This document shows positions 24,316-34,603 of a stretch of DNA of 34,707 nt, one piece after another. The notes below the pieces were generated by a model, which searched no databases, had not been told where the DNA came from, and saw nothing but the letters and a program-made list of their open reading frames with translations. This DNA is from Phormidium willei BDU 130791. GTDB taxonomy: Bacteria; Cyanobacteriota; Cyanobacteriia; Cyanobacteriales; Geitlerinemataceae. The position numbers were made by a program, and so were the translations under genes. Positions within the stretch are counted from its first letter, which is position 1; each line of letters begins with the position of its first letter. The stretch is taken from positions 1 to 34,707 of the forward strand of contig LSZA01000042.1 of assembly GCA_001637315.1 (NCBI GenBank). Reading direction: 5' to 3'.

Positions 24316-27279
24316 TCAGGGATTCGACTCAGGCGTCCAATCAATCGTGGGACTTTTAGCCAGTCGTTGCGACACAGCCACCGCACCATAGCGATTCAGG
24401 TGACTCGGATCAGAAAAGTAGTCATATTCCTGACTCCACAACTGACCAAAATTGCGGAAAACAAAGCCATAATCTTGAGATTTCTGCACCAAAAACTGGA
24501 CAAAGATATCTTCATACTCAAGCCGGACCGGATCTAAATACTCATCCGTCAACGGTAAATTAACCACAATCAAATTCAGATCCTGGACGCGGCTAAACTC
24601 CAAAACCGATCGCAGGGCGATCGCCTGTAACCCCTGCAACTGAAAATTCGCATAGTCTCCATCATAGGTCCCAGAGACCCGAGCATGATTCTGATAATAC
24701 TGCTGCGGCTCAAAGCGGTTGGGAATCGCCAAAAAGCCATTGTCATGGAGTAGCGGTTCATCAGCCGGGAGTTGAGCCGTCTCCGGCCTTGGCGCAATCT
24801 CGGGCGTTGGGCGATCGCTCAGGGTTTCGGCCAGCCAATCCTTGAGCGCATCCCGTTGAGGATAGGCCGCCGAATAGTGAGCCACGAGATCTTGCAACCG
24901 CTCATCGAGAGCCTGATAGCGATCGCTCACCCGTTCAAACAGCGATCGCTCCGGGATCACCGGTTCCGCCTCCAAAGACGACTCAATGGGCCGGAACCCC
25001 CGTTGAATCTGTTGATAACCCGGCGATCGCACAATCGCCTCATAGGTGACATCCTCACGACCACTATTAAAGGCCCGCGCCCCATCAGCCCAAACAATCG
25101 TCTTCGGGAGGCGATCGGGGGGAATCATCTCCCGTAGCAGCAGATTCACCACCTGAGCCGTCGCCCCATTAATCCCCAAATTAAACACCCGCAGAGCCGG
25201 ATATCCCTCCTGTTTCAACTGTTCTCGTAACACCGTCGGATGAATCCCGCGCAACGCCCGAGAACTTCCCACCACCAGCACATCAGGAACCCCATGCTGG
25301 TCCACATACTCCCGATAGAGGGCCAACTGGCGATCCATCTGCTCACTATTGAACGTCGGGAACTCCACCTCCGGCTCTCGAAGTAAACGAATCTCCCCCA
25401 TTTGGGCCGCCACCACCTGAGGTCGGCTCGGCGTGGCGGTAAAACCAGCGCCATCGAACACATCCTGCTCTACCCCTTCAGCCTGAGACAACTCAGGAAG
25501 CTGGATATCATACTCAAACTCCGTCTCCTCATCCAGCGGTTCCACCGCCAACGTCGGCGGCGGAGCCAGAGCCTGCTGACGGCGGTCTAGAGCCTCACTG
25601 GCCAGCCAATCGGCCTGAATCGTCAGCACAGATCCCAACAATCCCCAAATCAGTAAGATCGGTACCGTCACCTGAGGTCGCTGCGGCGGCTCCGTCGTCG
25701 CCGATTCCGGTAGAGACTCCCGTGGCCGGAAGAGACTGCTACGACAGAGCCAATCTGAGAGAGTCTGACCCGAGGTTTTCTCGGTTGTCGATGGGTCTTG
25801 GAGATCTTCGGGGGCTTCGGGTTCCGTTGCCGTCGTCAGATCCAGGGGAACCCCATCGAGGGATTGAAAATCCGGGACATCAGGCTGGCGATCGCGAGTC
25901 TCTTGGCTCGGCTGGTCCGCCGTCGTCACAAAATCGACCCCATAGTTCCAGCGTGGCTTTCGTTGGCCACTGCGGCGGCCATAAACCCGTACCCCCGCCA
26001 AATGGGTTAACTCCAACTGTCCCAAAAACTTCACAATAGCCGGCGCAATTTCCGACTGTACCGGACAGGTGAGTCCCTCGCTCATAATATGCAAGAGCGC
26101 CCCCTTGCGACGAATTTGAATGCGAATCCCGCCCGTGGCTAATTTTTCCGTTAACGACGGGTTCAGTAGCCGCTCCAAAATAAACGTCAACGCCGAGAGA
26201 CTCCCACCCCGAGCCAGTTCTAGAGCCGAGGGAACCCAATCCGGTCGTTGACGAGCCGGTAAATCCTCCCAGGCGACCCAAACCGGCGTTTTCGGTTGAG
26301 GGAAACTAGCTTCATAGGGGATATCGACCGCATAGACCGTCGCCCCGAGAATCCCGCGCGGCGCCAAAGACTGAAGCACCGCCGAGAGTTTGTCCATCAC
26401 CGCCTCACGGCTTGGGAACGTCTCCAGAGTCAGTTGTCCATAGTGCAGAGGACTACAGACCAGATGTAGCGTCGAATCCTTGAGAACCGCCGACACTTGT
26501 AGATCAAACGGCGCGATGGCCCGATTCAGCCGTACGGCGATCGCCGCCACATCTCCCCAGCGAGCCCAGGCCTCAATCGTGCGATCGCTCGGCGTCAGAT
26601 CGACCCGTAACAGCCATTCAGGCCGCGACTCCCCGCTGACCTGTCCTAAGAGAACCGCATCCCGAAACCCCCGTAAATTGAGATCTCGTAAACAGCGGGC
26701 GATCGGTTGCGCCAGCAGAGCTGCATCGGGCGCATAGGCCGACTCACAGGAAATCCAGAGACGACGGCCACCCCGGTGACGCTCAATCCGTTTCACCGAA
26801 ATCCAAACATCCGTCGAGATTTCCTGCAACGCTCGCTCGACGGTTTCAATTAACGTTTTCTTACTGGCCTTGCGGCGCACCTGAGGACGATCGGGCGGGG
26901 ACTCAGCCAGCGTCGTCTCCGCCTCCTGGGGGGACGAGGGAGGCGGCGCGGCCACCGTAAACCGAACCGTCCAATCCGGCTGCTCAAACGGCGGCGTTTC
27001 ACTCGGGGGAGCCGATAGCGATCGCCCATAGAGACATACCCGATCAATCGGCGGCGCATTCGCCGGGAGAGGACGATCCTGATGAATCGCCTGAGACAAC
27101 CGGGCCATCACCCGAGGCGCATCGGGACAGTCCTCCCCCCAACACCATAGGTGCAAATCGCGATCGCGGACCGACACAGCAATCGAGACCCCCGGCAGAT
27201 TCAGCGCCTGGTCGGCCCAGGGGGTTAAGTCAACGGTCGTCCCCGCTTGCGGAGCATTGTCTGTATTCAGTACCACCAA
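24316..27279 (-). CDS. Large membrane protein with repeated N-terminal modules and a DUF1574/SGNH domain
   Basis: A 987-residue protein. Residues about 17-450 hold roughly four related modules ending in variants of V.GR..G...P.W (CLYGRSLSA, LLGQVSGESRPEW, VYAVDIPYE, VYGRRSGQRKPRW). A Glu/Asp-rich linker leads to one membrane helix (about 537-557, ILLIWGLLGSVLTI), followed by a predicted periplasmic domain. That domain matches the cyanobacterial DUF1574 family and has SGNH-like blocks: VLVVGSSRALRG (Ser672), LGINGATAQ (Asn704) and DPSHLNRYG (Asp957, His960), a complete Ser-His-Asp set. Esterase or acyltransferase activity on a surface polymer would fit but is inference. It heads the cluster with the metalloprotease. 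Start MVVLNTDNAP is the first in-frame ATG. Confidence 0.85.
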   Translation of the reverse strand: MVVLNTDNAPQAGTTVDLTPWADQALNLPGVSIAVSVRDRDLHLWCWGEDCPDAPRVMARLSQAIHQDRPLPANAPPIDRVCLYGRSLSAPPSETPPFEQPDWTVRFTVAAPPPSSPQEAETTLAESPPDRPQVRRKASKKTLIETVERALQEISTDVWISVKRIERHRGGRRLWISCESAYAPDAALLAQPIARCLRDLNLRGFRDAVLLGQVSGESRPEWLLRVDLTPSDRTIEAWARWGDVAAIAVRLNRAIAPFDLQVSAVLKDSTLHLVCSPLHYGQLTLETFPSREAVMDKLSAVLQSLAPRGILGATVYAVDIPYEASFPQPKTPVWVAWEDLPARQRPDWVPSALELARGGSLSALTFILERLLNPSLTEKLATGGIRIQIRRKGALLHIMSEGLTCPVQSEIAPAIVKFLGQLELTHLAGVRVYGRRSGQRKPRWNYGVDFVTTADQPSQETRDRQPDVPDFQSLDGVPLDLTTATEPEAPEDLQDPSTTEKTSGQTLSDWLCRSSLFRPRESLPESATTEPPQRPQVTVPILLIWGLLGSVLTIQADWLASEALDRRQQALAPPPTLAVEPLDEETEFEYDIQLPELSQAEGVEQDVFDGAGFTATPSRPQVVAAQMGEIRLLREPEVEFPTFNSEQMDRQLALYREYVDQHGVPDVLVVGSSRALRGIHPTVLREQLKQEGYPALRVFNLGINGATAQVVNLLLREMIPPDRLPKTIVWADGARAFNSGREDVTYEAIVRSPGYQQIQRGFRPIESSLEAEPVIPERSLFERVSDRYQALDERLQDLVAHYSAAYPQRDALKDWLAETLSDRPTPEIAPRPETAQLPADEPLLHDNGFLAIPNRFEPQQYYQNHARVSGTYDGDYANFQLQGLQAIALRSVLEFSRVQDLNLIVVNLPLTDEYLDPVRLEYEDIFVQFLVQKSQDYGFVFRNFGQLWSQEYDYFSDPSHLNRYGAVAVSQRLAKSPTIDWTPESNP

Positions 27280-27488
27280 TCACGTCCTGACTTGACTGCT
27301 GTGCGATTCATTGGCGACTCATCAACGAGGCCACCACCGTGAGATCCCGGGCCACCAATTAGCAGGTTCGCAAGGATTCACGTATCCTAGACCCAAGCGA
27401 GTCTCGGCCAACCCATTGACCTCGGCCAGAGATTGAGTTTTGCCTCTATTTGCAGTAGGAAAGAATTAACGATCATCGATTGATCTCA

Positions 27489-27514
27489 TTCTGGCATATC
27501 GTTCTGGCATATCG
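27489..27514. repeat. Perfect 13-base tandem repeat upstream of the small gene at 27545
   Basis: TTCTGGCATATCG occurs twice back to back (27489-27501 and 27502-27514), about 30 bases before the next start codon. It may be a duplicated operator or a slippage product. The rest of the 27280-27544 divergent gap shows no gene. Confidence 0.8.
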
Positions 27515-27544
27515 ACCGATCCAATTTTCAAGAGGGCTAGTCTC

Positions 27545-27787
27545 ATGGAATCCTATAATAACTCAGGTCATCACCCCGAGGTCAGCACCTCCGGACCCAC
27601 CCTGGCCAGCCTCCTCGTCGGAGCGGCCACGGCTCCCGTTTTAGCTGGACTCTGGGGCGCTCAGGCGCTGCTTGAGTCCAGCATTGCGCTCGGACAAGCC
27701 AGCGAGGAGTTATTTCGGGGCGATCGCCTCCCCGTTCTCAACGTCCCCAGCGACGAGTCCCACCCCAGCAACGCTGAATCGGGTTAA
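27545..27787 (+). CDS. Small hydrophobic hypothetical protein
   Basis: An 80-residue protein of unknown family. Residues about 18-50 (PTLASLLVGAATAPVLAGLW, GAQALLESSIALGQ) form one or two hydrophobic/amphipathic helices; both ends are polar. AGAGGG lies nine bases before the ATG, and the composition and an internal HIP1-type GCGATCGC are like the backbone, so it is probably a real gene. A small membrane protein is the likeliest reading. It lies 223 bases before ppc on the same strand; that gap holds no gene I can support. Confidence 0.6.
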   Translation: MESYNNSGHHPEVSTSGPTLASLLVGAATAPVLAGLWGAQALLESSIALGQASEELFRGDRLPVLNVPSDESHPSNAESG

Positions 27788-28010
27788 TGTCTGTCACGCA
27801 GACTACAACACCAAACGAGGATTTGTTGACAGAATAAAGTGTTTTCTGACGACAACCTCCCGAGTCTGCCCGTTCTGCTCAGTTCACCAGTCTCTAAGGC
27901 CTTGGGTCATTACAGTTTTGCCGCTGTGACCGGCTCGTACCCTGACAGCAACGGGCAAACCCCAGGAAACCTGCCCCAACATTGGCAAGCCGCCTAATCC
28001 GAGTATCATA

Positions 28011-31000
28011 ATGAGTCCAACCCTTGAGAGAACCGATCGCCCATTCAACGTCTCCTCCACTTCAGACGTTCGGCTGCGTCACCGTCTCAAAGTCGTTGAG
28101 GACTTGTGGGAGTCCGTACTGCGTCAGGAGTGCGGTCAACAAATGGTTGACCTCCTACATGAACTTAACCCCATGCAAGCCGAAGGCGGACAAGCACCGA
28201 ATCTCAACGATTCTCCCGTCGTTCGCAAAATTGAACAACTTGACCTCAACGATGCGATTCGCGCGGCCCGAGGCTTCGCTCTATACTTCCAACTGATCAA
28301 CATCGTTGAACAACACTATGAACAACGAGATCAGCAAAAAGCCAACGTCAGCAACAATTTAACCTTTACCGAGGAGTCCATCTCGCGAGTTGAGTCCCCC
28401 GATGAGGGCTTTCCTGATGCAAGTCTCCCGGCTGCTGAGACCAGTCAAACCCCGGAACGGGGAACCTTTGGCTCCCTATTTCCCCAATTGCGACAACTCA
28501 ATGTTCCCCCGAACCTAATTCAGAAATTACTCGATCAACTCGATATTCGTCTCGTCTTCACCGCTCACCCAACTGAAATTGTACGGCGCACCATTCGCGG
28601 CAAACAACGTCGTATCGCTCGCGTCTTACGCCAACTTGATCGGGTTGAAGATGGCCTCCATTCGATGGGACGCACCTCCTCCCTCGAAGCTGAAGCGCTT
28701 CAGGAACAACTGATGGAGGAAATTCGCCTCTGGTGGCGGACTGATGAATTACACCAATTCAAACCGACGGTCCTCGATGAAGTCGAATATACTCTGCATT
28801 ACTTCACCGAAGTGCTGTTTGATACCCTGCCCCAACTCTACCAGCGGCTCAAACGCACCCTCAAAGTCTCCTTCCCCCATATTGAACCGCCAAGTTACAA
28901 CTTCTGTAAATTTGGCTCCTGGGTCGGGTCCGATCGCGATGGAAATCCGTCCGTAACCCCTCGTGTAACTTGGCAAACCGCCTGTTATCAACGGAATCTA
29001 GTCCTAGAGAAGTATATCGATGCCATTGATAGCCTCAGTGAATCTCTGAGTCTATCTCTCCATTGGAGCGATGTGCTACCGGAACTGCTCGAATCCGTCG
29101 AACAGGATCGGCTGCAAATGAGCGAAGTCTACGATCGCCTGGCCATCCGTTACCGCCAAGAACCCTATCGCCTAAAACTGGCCTATGTGCAGAAACGGCT
29201 CGAAAACACCCGCGATCGCAACCTCAGCCTCTACCACGCCGAAGACTGGCGACAGCAAATTCGTGAAGTCAACAGTATCCCCGTCTATCGCTCCGGCTCC
29301 GAGTTTCTAGCAGAACTGCAACTGATTCAACGGAACCTCTTTGAAACCGGCTTGCAATGCAGCGAACTCGATACCCTCATCTGTCAGGTGGAAATCTATG
29401 GCTTCAATTTGGCCCATTTAGACATTCGCCAAGAATCCTCACGCCATGAAGAGGCCCTCAATGAGTTGACGGAGTATCTGCAAATTCTCCCGAAACCCTA
29501 TTGCGAACTGACCGAAGCCGAACGGGTAGAGTGGCTGACCAAAGAACTGCAAACGCGCCGGCCCTTGGTTCCGACGGAATTACCCTTTTCGCCGATTACC
29601 AAAGAAACCATCGAAACCTTCCGCATTGTCCGGCTGCTACAACAGGAATTTGGGACCGAACTCTGTCAAACCTACATCATCAGCATGAGTCGCCAAGCCA
29701 GCGACCTCCTAGAAGTGCTGTTGTTAGCGAAAGAAGCCGGCCTCTATGACCCCGCCACCGGGACCGGAACCCTACAAGTGGTTCCCCTGTTTGAAACCGT
29801 TGAAGACTTGAAACGAGCTCCTTCGGTCATGAAGGATTTGTTTGAGTTACCCCTCTACCAAATCCTCCTCACCGGCGGCTACGGACGAGAAGACTCCTCA
29901 TCGACCCCCCTGAGTCCCTCTCTACAAGAGGTGATGCTCGGCTATTCCGACAGTAACAAGGATTCGGGCTTCCTCAGCAGTAACTGGGAAATCCATAAAG
30001 CGCAAAAGTCCCTGCAAGCCGTCAGCGAGCCGTATGGGGTGAAACTGCGCATCTTCCACGGACGCGGTGGTTCCGTCGGCCGGGGTGGGGGTCCGGCCTA
30101 CGAAGCCATTTTGGCTCAGCCAGGACGCACCATTGATGGCCGCATTAAAATCACCGAACAGGGAGAAGTGTTGGCCTCGAAATACTCCCTCTCCGAGTTG
30201 GCCCTCTATCACCTCGAAACCGTGACCTCGGCGGTGATTCAGTCGAGTTTATTGGGGTCTGGCTTCGATGACATCCAACCCTGGAACGAAACGATGGAGG
30301 AGTTGGCCCACAAATCTCGGCAACATTATCGCTCTCTCGTCTATGAGGAACCCGATTTTATCGACTTCTTCATGCAAGTGACGCCGATTGAGGAGATTAG
30401 CCAACTGCAAATTTCCTCCCGTCCCTCCCGCCGTCGCCAAGGGAAGAAAGATATCGGCAGTTTACGCGCTATTCCTTGGGTGTTCAGCTGGACGCAAAGC
30501 CGCTTCTTACTCCCGGCTTGGTACGGCGTGGGAACCGCCCTTAATGAGTTCTTGCAGGAAAAACCGGAGGAACATCTGAAGCTGTTGCGCTATTTCTACA
30601 TGAAATGGCCTTTCTTCAAAATGGCCATCTCCAAGGTGGAAATGACGCTGTCGAAGGTGGATTTACAAATTGCCGAGCATTATGTGCGGGAGTTGAGCCA
30701 TCCTGAAGATCACGATCGCTTTGCGGTGATTCTCGATCGCATCGTCGATGAATATCATCAGTCACGAGACCTGGTTCTACAAATTACTGGCCATAAACAT
30801 CTCCTCGATGGAGACCCCGGCCTACGACGCTCGGTGCAGTTACGCAACTCCACCATTATCCCCCTGGGATTGTTACAAGTGTCCTTACTCAAGCGCCTGC
30901 GTCAACATGGCAAAAGTGCCACCCCAGGAGTGATTCACTCGCGCTATAGCAAAGGTGAATTGCTGCGCGGGGCCTTGTTGACCCTCAATGGGATTGCGGC

Positions 31001-31022
31001 CGGAATGCGTAACACCGGCTAA
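28011..31022 (+). CDS. ppc: Phosphoenolpyruvate carboxylase
   Basis: Cytosolic enzyme that carboxylates PEP with bicarbonate to oxaloacetate, feeding the TCA cycle and amino-acid synthesis in cyanobacteria. The 1003 residues are typical of the cyanobacterial type, longer than the ~880 of E. coli. Catalytic landmarks are [19 protein letters not shown] (His186), [16 protein letters not shown] (about 644-659) and the glycine loop [14 protein letters not shown] (His682); the C-terminus ends AAGMRNTG as conserved. The plant N-terminal phosphorylation motif is absent. A Ser/Glu-rich insertion near residues 110-150 separates the N-terminal part. No obvious terminator follows the stop. Confidence 0.98.
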   Translation: MSPTLERTDRPFNVSSTSDVRLRHRLKVVEDLWESVLRQECGQQMVDLLHELNPMQAEGGQAPNLNDSPVVRKIEQLDLNDAIRAARGFALYFQLINIVEQHYEQRDQQKANVSNNLTFTEESISRVESPDEGFPDASLPAAETSQTPERGTFGSLFPQLRQLNVPPNLIQKLLDQLDIRLVFTAHPTEIVRRTIRGKQRRIARVLRQLDRVEDGLHSMGRTSSLEAEALQEQLMEEIRLWWRTDELHQFKPTVLDEVEYTLHYFTEVLFDTLPQLYQRLKRTLKVSFPHIEPPSYNFCKFGSWVGSDRDGNPSVTPRVTWQTACYQRNLVLEKYIDAIDSLSESLSLSLHWSDVLPELLESVEQDRLQMSEVYDRLAIRYRQEPYRLKLAYVQKRLENTRDRNLSLYHAEDWRQQIREVNSIPVYRSGSEFLAELQLIQRNLFETGLQCSELDTLICQVEIYGFNLAHLDIRQESSRHEEALNELTEYLQILPKPYCELTEAERVEWLTKELQTRRPLVPTELPFSPITKETIETFRIVRLLQQEFGTELCQTYIISMSRQASDLLEVLLLAKEAGLYDPATGTGTLQVVPLFETVEDLKRAPSVMKDLFELPLYQILLTGGYGREDSSSTPLSPSLQEVMLGYSDSNKDSGFLSSNWEIHKAQKSLQAVSEPYGVKLRIFHGRGGSVGRGGGPAYEAILAQPGRTIDGRIKITEQGEVLASKYSLSELALYHLETVTSAVIQSSLLGSGFDDIQPWNETMEELAHKSRQHYRSLVYEEPDFIDFFMQVTPIEEISQLQISSRPSRRRQGKKDIGSLRAIPWVFSWTQSRFLLPAWYGVGTALNEFLQEKPEEHLKLLRYFYMKWPFFKMAISKVEMTLSKVDLQIAEHYVRELSHPEDHDRFAVILDRIVDEYHQSRDLVLQITGHKHLLDGDPGLRRSVQLRNSTIIPLGLLQVSLLKRLRQHGKSATPGVIHSRYSKGELLRGALLTLNGIAAGMRNTG

Positions 31023-31179
31023 AGTCCCCTCCAGACCGGCCTGAGTCCCCATCCTAGCCCCTCGCGATCGCGGTGAGTTGGCGTTGAGTCGGCGTTGAGT
31101 TTTGCCGATCAGCCCGACTACACCGCAAAACCATTTAAGATGGGTAACTAGGCCTGTTTATTCTTTTGCTACTAACGTC

Positions 31180-32271
31180 ATGTTTGTTCTGGCAGCGATC
31201 GCAGTGATCGCCATTCTCATCGCCGTTCACGAGCTAGGTCATTTCCTCGCGGCTCGCTGGCAAGGCATCCATGTCAACCGCTTTTCGATTGGCTTTGGTC
31301 CGATTTTGCTCAAATACCAAGGCCCGGAAACCGAATATGCTGTCCGCGCCTTCCCCCTCGGCGGGTTTGTCGGCTTCCCCGATGATGATCCCGACAGCAC
31401 CATCCCCGAGGATGACCCCGATTTACTCCGCAATCGGCCCGTTCTCGATCGCGCGATCGTCATCAGCGCTGGCGTCATCGCCAACCTAATTTTCGCCTAT
31501 TTGGTTCTCATCTTCCAAATTGGCTCCACGGGCATTCCCAGCGGCTTTAACGCTGAACCCGGTGTTGTCGTTCCTCAGGTGATGGCCGTCGATAGCCCCG
31601 CCGCACGGGCTGGCTTAGAAGACCTCGATCTCATTGTCGCCATTGACGGCAACCCCCTAGGGGCGGGAGAATCAGCCATCTTCGATCTCAAAGAGACCAT
31701 CGAAGATAACCCGGAAACCCCCATTTCCTTAACCGTTGAACGCAATGACGATCGCCTCTCCCTAACGGTCATTCCTGAACGGGGAAGCGACGGAAACGGG
31801 CGCATTGGCGTACAACTGGCCCCCAATGGGGAACGGGTCTATCGTCAAGTTCAAAACCCCTTTGAGGTGGTGGGAATTGCGGCCCAACAGTTTCAGGTGA
31901 TTTTTGTCAATACCCTCAAGGGCTTTTATCAGCTGGCGACCAACTTCGAGAGTACCGCCGGCCAGATTGCTGGCCCCGTCGGGATTGTGGCTCAAGGCGC
32001 TGATTTTGCGGCCCGCGATGCCATGAATCTCTTGTTTTTTGCGGCGGTGATTAGTGTCAACCTGGCGATTATCAATATCTTGCCCCTACCGGCGTTAGAT
32101 GGCGGTCAATTGGCTTTTCTACTGGTTGAGGGGGTGCGCGGGAAACCGGTTCCGGTGCATATCCAAGATGGGGTGATGCAATCGGGGTTGCTGTTACTGT
32201 TGGGATTGGGAATTTTCCTGATTGTGCGTGATACCAGCCAACTGGAATGGGTGCAAGAACTCAGCCGCTAA
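31180..32271 (+). CDS. rseP: Site-2 RIP zinc metalloprotease
   Basis: Inner-membrane protease of the site-2 family that cuts within membranes, for example anti-sigma factors or signal peptides. The active-site helix reads IAVHELGHFLAARW (His17, Glu18, His21) and the C-terminal zinc ligand is in NILPLPALDGGQ (Asp307). One PDZ domain lies at about 130-205 (VMAVDSPAARAGLEDLDLIVAIDG). Three or four membrane helices are visible and the length of 363 is normal. I chose the ATG at 31180 because the zinc helix must lie at the extreme N-terminus; the longer frame from a TTG is rejected. It runs 11 bases before nth, probably in one operon. Confidence 0.95.
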   Translation: MFVLAAIAVIAILIAVHELGHFLAARWQGIHVNRFSIGFGPILLKYQGPETEYAVRAFPLGGFVGFPDDDPDSTIPEDDPDLLRNRPVLDRAIVISAGVIANLIFAYLVLIFQIGSTGIPSGFNAEPGVVVPQVMAVDSPAARAGLEDLDLIVAIDGNPLGAGESAIFDLKETIEDNPETPISLTVERNDDRLSLTVIPERGSDGNGRIGVQLAPNGERVYRQVQNPFEVVGIAAQQFQVIFVNTLKGFYQLATNFESTAGQIAGPVGIVAQGADFAARDAMNLLFFAAVISVNLAIINILPLPALDGGQLAFLLVEGVRGKPVPVHIQDGVMQSGLLLLLGLGIFLIVRDTSQLEWVQELSR

Positions 32272-32282
32272 GCGAACTCTCG

Positions 32283-32939
32283 ATGGTTGCAAAATCTGTA
32301 TCTGTGTCTGAGCAACAACGGGCCGAGGAAATTTTGAGGCGTTTGACGGTGTTATATCCTGATGCCACCTGTAGCCTCGACTATGAGAGTCCGCTGCAAT
32401 TACTCGTGGCGACGATGCTTTCGGCCCAATGTACTGATGAACGAGTTAACAAGGTCACTCCGGCCTTGTTTGCGCGTTATCCTGATGCGATCGCCTTGGC
32501 GGGGGCCAACCTGGAGACGTTGGAAGCCTTGATTAAATCCACTGGCTTTTATCGCAATAAGGCCAAGAACATTCGCGGCGCTAGCCAGATGATTCTGGAA
32601 CGGTTTGCTGGCCAGGTTCCCCAAACCATGGAGGCGTTAACTCAACTCCCGGGTGTGGCCCGGAAAACGGCTAATGTGGTTCTCGCTCATGGGTTTGGGA
32701 TCAATGCTGGGGTGACGGTGGATACTCATGTGAAGCGCTTGAGTCAACGGCTGGGGCTAACCAATGAGGAGAATCCTGTGAAGGTGGAGCGGGCGTTGAT
32801 GCCCTTGTTACCCCAGTCAGACTGGGAAAATTGGTCAATTCGTCTGATTTATCATGGACGAGCGGTGTGTAAGGCCCGTAAGCCTAATTGTGGGGATTGT
32901 GTGTTAGTTGATCTCTGTCCGGTGGCGTTGGGCGGTTAA
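32283..32939 (+). CDS. nth: Endonuclease III
   Basis: DNA base-excision repair glycosylase/AP lyase that removes oxidised pyrimidines. The 218-residue protein has the helix-hairpin-helix LPGVARKTANVVLAHGFG, with the catalytic lysine in the hairpin (GVARKT), and the catalytic aspartate in VTVDTHVKRLSQRLGL. The C-terminus carries the 4Fe-4S ligands CKARKPNCGDCVLVDLC (Cys-x6-Cys-x2-Cys-x5-Cys). The ATG at 32283 is chosen; a longer in-frame start at 32247 would overlap rseP. The stop overlaps the convergent yifB stop by four bases. Confidence 0.97.
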   Translation: MVAKSVSVSEQQRAEEILRRLTVLYPDATCSLDYESPLQLLVATMLSAQCTDERVNKVTPALFARYPDAIALAGANLETLEALIKSTGFYRNKAKNIRGASQMILERFAGQVPQTMEALTQLPGVARKTANVVLAHGFGINAGVTVDTHVKRLSQRLGLTNEENPVKVERALMPLLPQSDWENWSIRLIYHGRAVCKARKPNCGDCVLVDLCPVALGG

Positions 32940-34462
32940 GTCATGCGATCGATGGTGCGATATTGGATGGCTTCGGCGATGTGAGGGGCCTCGATGCGAT
33001 CGGCTTGGGCCAGATCGGCGATGGTGCGGGCCACTTTGAGGATGCGATCGGTTCCTCGGGCCGATAAGCCTAATTTACGAATCGCCGCCTCCAGTAATCC
33101 CTGACTGGCCTCATCGAGTTGACACCAGCGGCGCAAATGATGACGTTGCATCTCGGCGTTACAGCGAATTGGCTCAGCGGAGAAGCGCTCTGAGGCGTAG
33201 TCTCGGCCCATCTTGACCCGCGATCGCACTGAAGCGGAGTTTTCACCTAGGCCCGGCTGTAAAATTTCTTCGGGTTTAAGACGATTGACGACCACTTGCA
33301 AATCAATACGGTCCATGAGTGGCCCCGAGAGTTTGGCCCAATATTGATCTCGTTGTCGGGGTGAACAGGTGCATCCTTGAATCGGATCGCCATAATAGCC
33401 ACAGGGACAGGGATTAGTACTGGCGACCAGGGTAAAGCGAGCGGGAAATTCCACCGATTGACGGGTGCGGGAAATGGTCACTTGGCCATCTTCGAGGGGT
33501 TGACGCAGAAATTCCAAGACATCCCGCTTAAACTCGGTCAATTCATCGAGGAATAAGACACCGCGATGGGCCAGGGAAATTTCGCCGGGTTTGGGATAAC
33601 TCCCCCCGCCGACGAGGGAAGGACCGCTGGCGGAATGGTGGGGACTGCGGAAGGGACGTTGACTGATGAGTTGGCCGCGATCGCGCAATAACCCAGCTAC
33701 TGAATGAATTTGCGTCACCTCCAAGGCTTCGGGCAAAGTCAGTGGTGGTAGAATCCCCGGTAAACGCCGCGCCAACATGGTTTTACCACTTCCCGGTGGT
33801 CCAACAAAAATCAGATTATGTCCCCCAGCCGCTGCAATTTCCAGGGCGCGTCGTGCATGGGCCTGTCCTTTGACCTCTTTGAGATCTAAGCCCACATCCT
33901 CACGGCTGGCTAGGGCCTGTTGCAAATCCACCACCGTGCGCGGGAACTGATCGGGTTGATCGAGAAATCGGGTCACCTCGGCCACCGAACCAAAGCCATA
34001 AACCGACAGGCCCCCAATCACCGCCGCCTCTTTCGCATTGGCCTCGGGGACGACTAGCCCCGTCATTCCCATCTCCGCCGCCGCCGCTGCAATGGGAAGC
34101 ACTCCGGTGACGGGCCGTAAACTACCATCGAGGGAGACTTCTCCGAGAAACAGATAATCCCCCAGCAGTTGGGGGTTGATTTGTTCTGACGCCGCCAGAA
34201 TCCCCAGACTGATGGGTAAGTCAAAGCTTGGCCCCTCTTTGCGTAGGTCAGCGGGGGTAAGGTTGACGACAATTCGCCGCATGGGAAAGCTGAAGCCGGA
34301 ATTTCGCAGAGCGGCTTTGACTCGTTCCCGAGATTCTTGCACGGCGGTATCGGGTAATCCCACCACCACGGTTGCGGGAAGTCCGCCCGAGACATCAATT
34401 TCGACCCCGACACGCACGGCGTTGATGCCATAGAGGGATGCACTCCAAACTCGCGCTAACAC
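32936..34462 (-). CDS. yifB: ComM/YifB family Mg-chelatase-like AAA+ ATPase
   Basis: AAA+ ATPase of the YifB/ComM family, related to Mg-chelatase subunit ChlI. ComM of other bacteria is a branch-migration helicase in natural transformation; that role is inferred here from homology. The N-terminal ~170 residues form a Lon-substrate-like fold (VVVGLPDTAVQESRERVKAA). The ATPase core has Walker A FVGPPGSGKTMLARR (221-228 for GPPGSGKT) and Walker B VLFLDELTEF (302-311), then VASTNPCPCGYYGD with further Cys in IQGCTCSP (about 350-366). The C-terminus is the MG_chelatase_C domain (GLSARGTDRILKVARTIADL). At 508 residues it is of usual length. It is convergent with nth. Confidence 0.96.
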   Translation of the reverse strand: MLARVWSASLYGINAVRVGVEIDVSGGLPATVVVGLPDTAVQESRERVKAALRNSGFSFPMRRIVVNLTPADLRKEGPSFDLPISLGILAASEQINPQLLGDYLFLGEVSLDGSLRPVTGVLPIAAAAAEMGMTGLVVPEANAKEAAVIGGLSVYGFGSVAEVTRFLDQPDQFPRTVVDLQQALASREDVGLDLKEVKGQAHARRALEIAAAGGHNLIFVGPPGSGKTMLARRLPGILPPLTLPEALEVTQIHSVAGLLRDRGQLISQRPFRSPHHSASGPSLVGGGSYPKPGEISLAHRGVLFLDELTEFKRDVLEFLRQPLEDGQVTISRTRQSVEFPARFTLVASTNPCPCGYYGDPIQGCTCSPRQRDQYWAKLSGPLMDRIDLQVVVNRLKPEEILQPGLGENSASVRSRVKMGRDYASERFSAEPIRCNAEMQRHHLRRWCQLDEASQGLLEAAIRKLGLSARGTDRILKVARTIADLAQADRIEAPHIAEAIQYRTIDRMT

Positions 34463-34564
34463 GATTGATGCTTTTGTTAATTGAATTTGACGGCTTAATT
34501 ATTTCGGCTTTGGAGACCAGAGGATATGATCTGCATCACATCGTCGGTCGTTTTCTGTCAAAAC

Positions 34565-34603
34565 TCCGTATAATTACTAGGTTTATTTCAGTAATTATAC
34601 GGA
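34565..34603. repeat. AT-rich inverted repeat in the terminal intergenic region
   Basis: A perfect 14-base inverted repeat, TCCGTATAATTACT at 34565-34578 and AGTAATTATACGGA at 34590-34603, with an 11-base loop. It may be a regulator-binding site for the gene beyond the window end or for yifB. The remainder of 34463-34707 shows no coding frame I can support. Confidence 0.75.
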
